A stretch of DNA of 64,000 nt from Imbricaverruca yamaguchii (taxonomy: Eukaryota; Arthropoda; Thecostraca; Neoverrucidae), in NCBI GenBank assembly GCA_034440575.1, contig JAOTOL010001570.1, positions 698,001-762,000 on the forward strand, written 5' to 3'. The notes beneath the pieces are model-generated. The model saw only the letters and a list, made by a program, of their open reading frames with translations, made no database searches and had not been told where the DNA came from. Of the stretch, positions 35,301 to 47,300 are shown in pieces (position 1 is the stretch's first letter; every line of letters begins with the position of its first letter). The position numbers and the translations under genes are program-made.

Positions 35301-38300
35301 GCCATTGCAGTGATGCGCTTGACATTGGGATATGTTTACCCAGCCTGAAGGGGAGGGGTCTCATCAGACGGGTTGCGGACCCATCAGCGAAATGCTGGCT
35401 CCTTTAGCCCGAGCGCTGCATGCACGGGTGCGCCGAGCCACGGGAGAACTGCGTGCCTTAGTGTCACCACAGGTACATGAACTGCCATGGCAGCACTAAT
35501 GTAACCGTGACCCTGTCAACTGTTTCATTGCGGTCTGTATTTAGCACACAATCGCACATCTCGACATAGGTCGGCAGTTATCTAGGCAATTCAGTTTAAC
35601 GGCTTGTTACCCCTGGTAGGCCCCATCATCTACCACTTTACACCATGAGGTCGCAGTCGTCGCCGAATCGTGCGGTCCAAGCAGATATTCCGCGGAGGGC
35701 AGGCACCGCACCGCCACCGCCGCCATCCGACTAACGTAGCTAGGTTTTAGAAACCTATTACCTATAGAAACCTCTAACCTATAGAAACCAGCGTGGCCAC
35801 GCAATATAACCTATAGAAACCTCTAAAACCTCTTTAGGTTTTAGAGCGCTTCGACTAAAATTGTGATCATTTAGCGCCTATAACGTGTATTTAGCGTGCA
35901 GGAAACCTATACTATTACTGATATGAGTATAAGGAATTAAATCCTACCACCCTTAGGTACCTAAATATGCTTCCGGAATGAATGATTTCCGAGTCACCTG
36001 CTAGAAAGTCGCGATGATAAATGTCCGATCCTATTTCCAAAGAACAACCTTCGCTCCCTTTAAAAGTGTTGGCACGAGTAAAACACATGTCCCGGCGTGA
36101 GGGCTTCCGGATAGCGGGGGCGCTTGGGTCTGTCTTTCCCGCAGAAGAAGCATTGGTGAGAAGCGTTTGCGGCCGTTTCGTAGTCTACACAGAGCACATC
36201 GTGACTCCTGCATCTGAGATGGCATGGTGACCAGTCCGCGAGTTGTGGTTTCACTGAATACAGCTTATTGTTGGACTGTGTGTTCAAACTCATATGCCAC
36301 TCAGCATTCATGCAAGATAAGATTCCAGAGATGTGGTCCTTAGCCGGATGTGAGAGAATAGGTGTTGGGGATCTTTGGGCTGCCCATTCAACTGCGAAAT
36401 CCTGACTTTGATTAAGATCGCAGACTATAATGGGTCTGTCGCTAACCAGCCGAGTTGCAGAGGGCGGCCGCGATACTATACAGAACTGCGACTCTTTGCC
36501 ATGGGACGTGATGGGACATGTCTACCAAACATTTTCGATGTGTGACGGTAAGCGAATGGACGTTGCATGAAAAAAATCCACATAAAAAGTCAAATGATTC
36601 ACTCTCCCACCGCAATTTGTTGGTTATGACGGCTCACCATCCCACTCCACCAACTCCGGCTCCCGGCGGACCCACTCCGGCTAGCCACCACACTCCACCC
36701 CTCCGGTTAATATGCCCCGCCACTTATCCAGCTCCTAGCCTCATTCCACACATTCAAGCTGTTCCGTTCCACTATGCTCACTCGGGCTCCTTCGCCTCAA
36801 TCCACTCACCCCACCCCACTCTACTCCCTCAGACTCTCCGTCCCACTCCACTCACTCCGGCTCCCCGGTGACGTTGTCCAGCTTGTTGAGCAGCCACGTG
36901 TCGTAGACGGTGTGGCGACCGGCGGCCACCTCCGCCGGGTCCGGGTTGGGCACCACACGCGCCGACTCGAAAAGCACGTCTTGCAGCAGCGGTACGCCCA
37001 GCGCCCTCAGAGTATCGTTACCTGGGGACGGCACGATCCGTCACTCAGAGTATTGTTACCTGGGGACGGCACGATCCGTCCCTCAGAGTATCGTTATCTG
37101 GGGACGGCACGATCCGTCACTCAGAGTATCGTTACCTGGGGACGGCACGATCCGTCACTCAGAGTATTGTTACCTGGGGACGGCACGATCCGTCCCTCAG
37201 AGTATCGTTACCCTCGGGTCCGCACGGCCCGTTACTCAGCGTATCGTTACATGGGGACGGCACAGTCCGTCACGCCTCAGGTCACGTGGTCCAGATATGA
37301 GCAAAACATGGGAGCTAGGAGTGATCGTATCTTCCACGAGGGTGGGTGATCATGATTGAAGGCGACATTCGTGACCTCCATCGCAAACACTTCGGCAACT
37401 TTTCGTGGAGGGGAGGGGATAAGGGGAGGGGATAAGGAGAGGGGGAGGGTATGGGAGGAGATGGGTATAGATGGGATGGGATGGGATGGGATGGAATGGG
37501 ATGGGATGGAATGGGATGGGATGGAATGGGATGGGATGGGATGGGACGGATGGGATGGGATGGGATGGGATGGGATGGGATGGGATGGGATGGAATTTGA
37601 GTGGAGGGGAGGGGGAGGAGGGGATGGGAAGGGAGGGGAGAGGAGGGGATAGCGACTGCGGTTGTCACACAGCAACCAGTGTTATAGACAAAGCAAGAAC
37701 CTGGCAGTTAAGACAATGCAGCATCAATCTGGGCTGGTTCCTTGCAAGTCTTCTCTTTCGTAACAGTGCGGAAACACCCGTAGGTTAATTACCAATGCAT
37801 TTCAGATACGCTTGCCCTATTCATGGATCGCACTTGGGCCTAAAATAGTGTTGTAAAATGTACAGTTGTGCGACAAATTAAATGAACGTCGTACCGTGGG
37901 CTTATGTCCAGAAACAGTGTTGTGTGGTGTTATGCCCAGAAACACAACACTGTTTCTGGGCATAAGCCCACGGTACGACGTTCAAAAGGGAACCGTTCGG
38001 GAAAATGCCTGGCCTGACCAAATCGCCTCTCATTAACAGCACGCGCCACTACCTCACGACATACTACACCATGGGCAACCACGAATCCCACATCTTCCCA
38101 TATATTATGAATTGCTTCACATCTTAATGATGATGTCATACGCCACATCCTCACTCATCCAATCTAAGACTTAACGACCCACTAATTGCACACTGACGGA
38201 AAACCAACGCACCATCCATAGCGCACCATCAGATTCGTAGTACTTCGTACTGCTATGGATGGATGCGCGAGGGTAGCCCTCATACCGTTGATGTAAAGAA

Positions 38301-41300
38301 GTTTTATAGATGTACCATTCTGACAGTAAAATGGTGCATATTCCCGTAACGCCGTTGTGTACGTGTGCTGCTGCAATGTCGGTGTATCGGCCGGCTGTCG
38401 CCATGTAGCGACCGGACGTCGGTGTTGGGCTGCCAGCTGAACAATGGTTGGTCGCATTCCAAGCATCCCTCCTCCCCCGAGGAGAGAATGTACCCACGGG
38501 ACTTGCTCTGGCGCGGTGGAGAGGTTACCGAGTTGGATCAGCAGAGGACGTCATTAGTTACCAATAGGAATCGGGGCACAAATACGTCATTATTAAGTTA
38601 AGTAATCAGCAAGTGACGAATCGTCCTAAGCAAATGGACAGCTGTTTGGGGAGGGATGTTGATGTGTTCTAGCCCCTCCGAGGCAGACGCCGGGAGACAG
38701 TCAAACGACGCGGTTCTGCGGTCATTTTGTGCGCTAATGTGTTTTTTCTTCTAATCATCTTCTCGTAGTTTCGGCTGCCGTCTTGCCACTTCTAAACTTG
38801 TCTGAACGTTTCCGTGTTGATTATTAAAACTGCTCAATATACCGTGCAGTTGACGATCTATGCCGGACAGCCGACGTGAAGCGAGCATGAGGCCCTAGTC
38901 CATCACATTTCCTAACGAGTAAAAAAAACAAACTATTATTACATTGATGGTCCAGTGTAGTGAGGTAAACTTTCTACCGTTGATGGTCCAGTGTCGTGAG
39001 ATATAATTTATACCGTTATTAGTCCAGTGTCGTGAGGTAGACTTCCTACCGTTGCTGGTCCAGTGTCGTGAGGTAGTCTTCCTATCGTTAATTACAAGTT
39101 GTGGGTGACGTAGCCTCCCTGCCGTTGCTAGTCCAGTGCCGGCGAGGTTATAGGTCGGTATCCCTACCGTTAAACCAGGTGTCGTGAGGTAGCTTCCCTG
39201 CCGTTGACGGTCAGGAATCGCAAGGTAGCCTCCCTACTGTTGAACATGATGTCGGTGAGATAGTCTCGCTACCGCTGACGGTCAGATGTCTGAGGTAGCC
39301 TCCGCACCGTTGGGTCAGGCGACGTGAGGTAGCCTTCATACCGTTGATGGTCCAGTGTCGTGAGGTAGCCTCCCTAACGTTGGCGGTCCAGTGTCGTGCG
39401 GTAGTCTCCGTACCGTTGACGGTCAGCTGTCTGTGTGGCAGCCTCCCTACCGTTGGGTCAGGTGTCGTGAGGTAGCCTCCCTACCGTTGATGGTCAGGTC
39501 GACGTTGAGATACGCGATGGCTCGCGCCGACAGCTGCTGTCGGCGATGTTGCACCCACTCAACGGAGCCCACCAGACCGTACTCCTCCGCCCCCCAGCTG
39601 CAGAACACGATCGACCGCCGCGGCCGCCAGCCTGCACACAGGGCGAGAGTGGTCAGGTGGACAGCCACCCTGTTGAGAGGTGGAGGGTGAGAGGCATGGC
39701 CAGCCTGCACACAGGATGAGAGGGGTCAGATGGACAGCCACCCTGTTGAGAGGTGGAGGGTGAGAGGCATGGCCAGCCTGCACACAGGATGAGAGGGGTC
39801 AGATGGACAGCCACCCTGTTGAGAGGCGGAGGGTGAGAGGCATGACCAGCCTGTACAGAGGGCGAGAGGGGGGACAGGGACGGTCGCTGTGTTAAGGGGC
39901 GGTGGGGTGAGAAGCATGGTCAGCTTGCACAGAGGGTGGGGTGGATTAGAGGGAGAGCTACTCCTCGGATGGGCAGAGGGGTGGGATACACCGTCAACTT
40001 ATATACATTACAAAATGGGTGAGAAGAACGGCTAACTAAACCGTGGAGATGAGACAGACGACCACTGCAACGTGGAGGAATTTAGGACAGCCACCATACA
40101 TATAAACAGAGGCCACTGTCTACAGAGATAGCTATTGTGTACATGGAGGTACATGTAGAGAAGGGCATGGCATGTTTATACTTTTTTAACAACACTATGT
40201 CGTCTGCAACAATATTAGGGGGCTCAGAACATATTCCGGCATAAATGTTCCCCCAAGAAGTGCCAGTTGAGTAAAATCGGCGCCTAGAACTCAATTGTAA
40301 AATTGTGCCTCACTGACATCGGGTGAGCACATCCTTCAGTGTAGTTAACCTTATTGCACGGCCGAAAACAAACGGACAGGTCCAAACCGTCGCGCTACTT
40401 ACTACCTGAACCTCCCGGTCGTTCATAAAATTCAAACGTGTGTAGCGACTTGAACTGCACTTGCCAGAGCATGGGACACCAAGACGAGGAAGCGCTGCAC
40501 AACCTTTAGTAACAAGACGCATCGACCAGGGCTGATTAGCCTGTACGAACTGGACGGGTTTGAAGTGAAATGATAGGTTGCTGTATTCAGATCATTGCAG
40601 ACAGATGCAAGGGGTAAGCCTGCTGGTAAGTTGCAGCAGATCAAGGATAACACGGCGGGTCTGCATAGCAGGGCCACCTAAGGAGCGGACGTGGAACCAC
40701 GGTCTTGGGTTGTGGCTTTACGACGCACCCAGCAGATGAGGCTATATGGTGTCGCCTGCCTCTCACCCTGGTAGGGAGGGCGGGCATCGTGGGGATTCGA
40801 ACTCCGCACCTCTGGCGTGCCAGACGGAGCGGCGATCATGGAGAGCCGATGTCACGTGACAGATACCACAGCGAGGCGCCCAGTTGGGACAGCTCCTGCA
40901 TCGATCCCGCCATCATGGCAGTCCCATAATAGCACGGGCTGGGACAGTTCCTGCATCGATACCGCCATTATGGCAGTACCATAATAGCACCAGCTGTGGC
41001 AGTTCCTGCATCGATCCCGCCATTACAACGTCCCATAATGACGCCAGTTGGAACAGTCCCAAAGACTCTCAAGTCTAGTCATCCATCTCTGTTAGCGCAA
41101 GATGTCCGACAGCAGCATCTGTGCCGAGGCCGGCCACCGACGCTCACCGGTTTCCTTGCGCAGGTTGGCCAGGACCCGACTCAGCTCGAGCATCGCCGCC
41201 GTGCCTGATGACGGGTCGACGGCACCGAACGTCCACGCGTCGCGATGGTTTCCCAGCAGGACGTAGCGATCTGCCGGTGTTGGACAGGTCATCGGGGTCA

Positions 41301-44300
41301 GCTTGTGCCGTCCCAGTGCCAAGGGTCGCTCCGGTGCCGGCCAGACACGCTAGGAATCGGAGGCTGTCACTGCAGCGACGGGACACGGGACACCACATGG
41401 GACGTTGCTACAAGACGAACATGAGATAGATAATAAGCCGGGATTGCAGGATTTATGGCGAAACCTCCGAATTTTAGTGGAAAAGAACACATCACACATA
41501 TTTTCATCTAAAGTAAATCTTCGGCTTTTTGCTAACATCACCAGTATTAGGTATACATTAGAGCGCTAAAGAAATGGGTTCCTGATAATAAAGGACAGCT
41601 GACATGAATGACATTCAATTCTTGCTTATTGGCATTGAAGTGGTCCTGAACTATACAAAAACAAAGAATCACACCTCACAGTTGCACACAAGACGGATTA
41701 GGCGTCACCCAACAATATAGCTACATATTTACTGACACAATTAGAAGATGTTACATTTTGCATCTGACACTGAAGTAAAAATGCGACTGGGCACACTGTT
41801 ACTAAAACATGTCACAGAAAATATTTCAGTCAAAAAGGAGACAACTTAAACACCTTCTTTTCAGAAAGCAAGACTTTGGTAATGGTGACAATAGGCCAAA
41901 TATGCAGGAAAATGCACTTACCAAGCAAAAAAGTTCCAGCACACAAACGAACCAAGTGGAAAGGCGATGCACTACACCAAACTCAATCAAGAATAAAATA
42001 CACATTCAATCAAGGCCAATACTCCAACCAGTGACTGCCAATCCTGTTCCCCCCAAAATGGTACGATGCCTGGGCGGCCGGAACCATAACCAGCGCCGAG
42101 CGTGACCGGCAGACGACCACCGCTGTCAGGCCAGTCGGCGGCAGTACGGCGCGCACCTGGCTCCTCGTATCCGCGCAGCGTGGCGATCACATTGCTGACG
42201 TTGGCGCGCTGGTTTCGCGTGTGTATGTCCATCTGCACGTGCCAGTCGAGTTGCGCCGGCCCCGGCCCCAGGCTGTAGGTGACGTTCAGTCCGCCGACCC
42301 AGTCTGTCGGCGCCGGCTCGGTCGGCGGCATCAGTCTGCCGGGTAGGGCGGATCAGTCGGCAGGGCAGGGCAGATTAGTCAACATCAGTCTGCCGAGTAT
42401 GGCGGATCAGTCGGCAGGACAGGGCGGATTAGTCAACAACATCAGTCTGCAGAGTAGGGCGGATCGGTCGGCAGGGCAGGACGGATTAGTCAACATCAGT
42501 CTGCCGGGTAGGGCGGATCAGTCGGCAGGGCAGGACGGATTAGTCAACATCAGTCTGCCGAGTATGGCGGATCAGTCGGCAGGACAGGGCGGATTAGTCA
42601 ACAACATCAGTCTGTAGAGTAGGGCGGATCAGTCGGCAGGGGAGAGGAGTTCCAGTAGGGCAGGAAGCCACACCCAGTCGGCAGGGGAGGGGAGTTCATT
42701 CGACCTAATACGAAGGGGGCGGGGGCGGTCAACAATTGGCATCCCCCTGTGGAAGAAGTCGACATAATGCCGAGATCATGAGAAACGACGAGAACGAGGC
42801 TAAAAAACACGAGTGAAGGAGCGTGCAATGACTGGCTATTTTGAGTTGAACCAACATTACATAATGCGCACATAAGCACCTTGCTAAAGTGTAAGACGAT
42901 GTTGTTATTTGAGCTTTAGGGTGTATCGATGTGATTGGTCAAATAATGCCCATAACAATATTCGGGGACGAGTAGTCTAGGGGTAAGTTGCTCGTCTCAC
43001 AATCGAAAGGTTGTGGGTTCGAGTCTCACCTGTCACTACTCTTCGCCCACGACCATTCGGCGTGAGAGATTGGCGACGCTACATGACTCAACGGTCGAAG
43101 TGTCGTAAAACCAATAACCAACCAACCATAACAATATTAGCAACTAACATGTCGATATATCGCATACTTTTGAAAAACCATGAAACGAGCAAAATAATCA
43201 TAGCCAACAGCATAGACCGCATAAATCATTCAGCCTATCCAGAGTAGTGTACATCTTACAGAAAACGATACTAGGAAGTGAAATGATCACCGTACTCGAC
43301 GCGCTCTAAAAAAAACATGCACACACAACCAGGGGAGGGGGAGTTCCAAAAGTCGCATAAACTGGAGAATACTTGAGTCGTCGCCCGGAACTTCACGGGG
43401 TGACAGCGACAACACATGTTCAAAATCACGTCCAAGCTACCGGTCATAGCCGGAGCAGGAAAACAGGATATGAGGTACAGATATATAGGTTTTATTGCTT
43501 TGATTATTTTGGCTTTTGGACGCATGAATGGTTACTGGTTATGTGGCGCCCATACCTATTTATATCGCTCTATAATTGGCGGCATGTGTCTATTTTTGGA
43601 AGTGATAGACGTCGAGCTGGGCCGTTGAGATATATCGATATATTTTGCCTGTCTGGATGATGTCCGAATTAATCTGTTGTTACCTAACATATCAGAGTAT
43701 TCGATCTATCATACAGTTTGGGCAAAGAAAACGGTATGTGTCGAACCGTCATCGGTGAGCCACATCGGGAACGGCATGGTCTCGCCTCCCTTCTCAAAAG
43801 GTAACCGTGAGTTGCATACGTGTGCCCTATTCTCAGACGTGCAAGAATGACCTCTTCTCTCCTACATTTTTTTAGTGATGATGTTCATGAAGCCAGAACT
43901 GGTTTGATAGATCGGAGCTTAAAATCTGGGAGTTCCAGCTTTCTTGCCACTTTCCTTGGAAAACATCATTTACTCTTGCGTAGTAATTCCTGCCGGGGAG
44001 GGGTAGAGCTCGAGTCCTATGTGATTGCGCGGCACGCTTTGCAGCAGCGTCTGCGAGCTCATTTTCCGTGATACCGGTATGACTCGGTACTCAGCAGAGG
44101 ACAATGATCCTACCCGCTCTACCCAATGAAGTCAAACGTGCAATGAGTTCTTGAGCGAAATGGTCAGATGGGTAAAAGGACTGAAGTGTCTGAAGGCTAC
44201 TTAACAAGTCTGTCAAAATAAGATGTAGAGTTTCGTCTCCAACTTCAATAAAACATAGCACCTTAATAATGGCATCCAGCCCAGCAGTGTACGCAGACGC

Positions 44301-47300
44301 GTGCGGTGGTAAGGCAAAACATCCCGTGGCTGCACGACATACAAATGCACACTAAGTTCCATCGACCGTCTTGGACCCGTAGTGTATGGTCCATTGGATT
44401 GGATTGGATTGGATTGTGGCTTTACGACGCACCCAGCAGCTGAGGCCATATGGCGGCGGCTGCCACTCACCCTGCCAGGAAGGGCGGGCGTCCCGGGGAA
44501 TCTAACCCCAGTACGGGGTTCGATTCTCCACGATGCCCACCCTTCCTGCCAGGGTGAGACGAGATTTTCGTCCTGTGGGGTTCAGTGAAAATTGGAATGG
44601 TCATCTCGCGTCTGTCACTAGCCTCCCGCATGCTGTATGTGAATAGTTTGGCTGCTGGCGCATATTTCGTATCATCTCTCCTCGAAAACTCCACTTCTAG
44701 CACTCCGTCACGCAGTCTAGCATCTGATGACAAGTCCGAATTTGTCGCATCCATCTCGTAGCTGAAACGGCGATATCGAGGCCAGCTGCTTGACACCATC
44801 ACATGCTCGGAAAATGAGAATACGGAGACCTGCCTCGTTCACAACGGATCGGTCTGTCTGGCTCCGGTGAGAAGAGCCAGGAGTTGTGTGTTTGTGTTGA
44901 GTTGCCATCGAGTACGGTTGGTTTCGGTTCTTCAAGAACCCCACCTCACGGGGACCTACTGAGGGGACGCCTGTTTCCCGCGAACAGGACATCAGGCGCC
45001 CGAAAGACCTATACGGGGCGGGCGGCGCCTACGCCCGGCCGGGAGAGAGAGACTCACCACCTCAACCGGAATCCAGCGCCGCCCACCCCTTGATCCCAGC
45101 CAGCCGGGCCGGCAGACACTGGCAAGAATCCCCGGTCCTAGGCCCGAGGCGACAAGCCACTTGACCGGTATGGGGTCCTTCGGGCCCGCCAGCCCCTTCG
45201 GATAGTAGGACCAAAGAGGCGTGTTGGTCCCCGGTCACAGCTAGCACCGTGCGACGGGGGACGTCAGGGCCCAGGACTCCCGTCAACCCCGGGGTACCGG
45301 CCGAGGGGGCGTGACTACCGCGATTATACTGAGCGGACGGGTAGACCAGGGAAAGCTGACCTACCTGCTCGTGACAAGGGAGGGGTTGGTGTTGCAGGGC
45401 TGGATGAAAGACATACAAAGGGACGTAGACACGGGATGAGTACTGGGAAGGGAGAGAGGGATGGGCGGTGAGGACTACGTGAGTCCCCGGAAACACCTTC
45501 GTGCTCCAAGCCCCTTATCGGGGCGGCTGTGGTGACCCGAGGGAGCGCCATTTCCCTAGCCAGTGTGTAACGAGGCTGACCCCACTGCGGGATTACATAT
45601 AGACAGGCGTGACATTTATGGCAGCACGCCGCATCAGCATCACATAGCAGGTATGCATGCATGCCATATTCTCAAACGACCAACGACACTGGGTGCGGCC
45701 TACTCTTACGTGAGCACGAACTCCACTTTTCAAGACGACGCGTAATAACCCTCAGATCAGATCAGGAATATTTCCACTTAGCGAGCACACACACACACAT
45801 ACGGTGTGTGCAGAACGATGTAACGGCACCCACCTGAGCAACTGGTAGGCGTCCTCGGCACTGATGGGCTGCACCGGGATCCGGGGCAGCAACGCCTCCG
45901 ACTCGTCTATCCGGAACGCGCTCTCTGCGGCAGTGAAGCACGTGAGAACATGTCCCCGGCGGACCTCCACCAGACGCCGCCCAGCCAGCAGAACGGCACA
46001 GGGGTGCCGCTCGGCCGACCTCCGCCGGGCTGCTCTGTCCGACATTGGCGACAAACCATGACGTGTGGCTTCATCAATCCAGCACAAAAGCGACAGCTTA
46101 TCCGTAGCAGACAGCTCAGTTGCCGTAGCTTATCGGCAAGACTGCTTAGCAGTGGCGGAACAACACGTCACAGCGCCTTATTATTAGGTGTAGTATGAAG
46201 GGGACGGGGTGGCAGTTCGTGTGGTGGCATAACGCACCACAACGCTTCATTATTAGGTGTAATATCAGGGGACGGGGTGGCAGCCCGTGTGGTGGCATAA
46301 CGCACCACAACGCCTTATTATTAGGTGCAGTATGAAGGGGACGGGTGGCAGTCCGTGTAGTGGCATATCGCGTCACAACGCTCCATTATTAGGTGCAATA
46401 TGAAGGCGACGGCTGTGACAGTCCGTGTGATGGAAAAATGCGACTGAGGAATTCCGGAACAATGACACAATTGGATCAGATGAAAGAACGACAAGATCAT
46501 ACTTCCACAAATCAGGTGTAAAGACTTCACGTCACACTGCCCACACATCAGCAGCATGGTCCGGGCCAGACACCGACCACCGATCAGCGAGGTCTCCTGG
46601 CCGCCCCTTTTCTCCCAGCCTCCATCGCAGACGATCACGGAAAACCTCCAGCAAGCCAACAGCGTCCCCCACCCCACAAACAGATCCAGGTGGCAATAGG
46701 CGTGTCCACGGTGTGGGAGAGGACATGTCCTCATAAACTCGTGAAATTTGGCGCTACGACAGTGGCGTTACATGGTTTAAATCGACCCATCACATCCCTC
46801 TCGTTCGACTATTCAACATCAGTGGCGACGAGCACGCGAGTGGTTGCCGGCTGGCAAAATCTCTGTCAGACCGCTGCCCAGTCAGCAGTGGCTCCATCAG
46901 ACCGCTACCCAGCAAGCAGCGGCTCTATCATACCGATACCCAGTAAGCAGCGACTCTATCAGACTGCTACCCAGCCAGTAGCGGCTCTATCAGATCGATA
47001 CCCAGCTGGATCTTCAGCAGCTGCCTCTGCCAGACCGCGACCCCACCGGCAGTGGCTATATCAGGCCGATACCCAGTCGAGACGTCAGGGGTGGCGCTCA
47101 CCTATCGACGGGTAGAAGGGCGTGAGCGGGTCGCCGGAGCCGGTGTAGATGGTGCCCAGCTGGGCGCCGCCGGCCGGCAGGTACCTGGTGCGCGGGTAGG
47201 TGGCCTTGGGGCCGTCCGGCGCCGACTCGGCCGGGTCGCTGAAGAGGATCAGGCCGATACAGCCGAAGCGTTCGCACAGCAGAGCCTGCCGTGCAAAGGC

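Noticed and set aside
36856..37010. Exon 11 starting at the ctctgag acceptor near 37004
   Set aside because: It breaks the phase with exon 10 and loses the NDTLR segment conserved in the family.
37356..37788. Met-Gly-Trp-Asp repeat frames
   Set aside because: Translations of an (atggg)n microsatellite.
42964..43035. A functional tRNA gene
   Set aside because: The head has A and B boxes but poor acceptor-stem pairing, is followed by a conserved SINE core and recurs at 56531, so it is a SINE.
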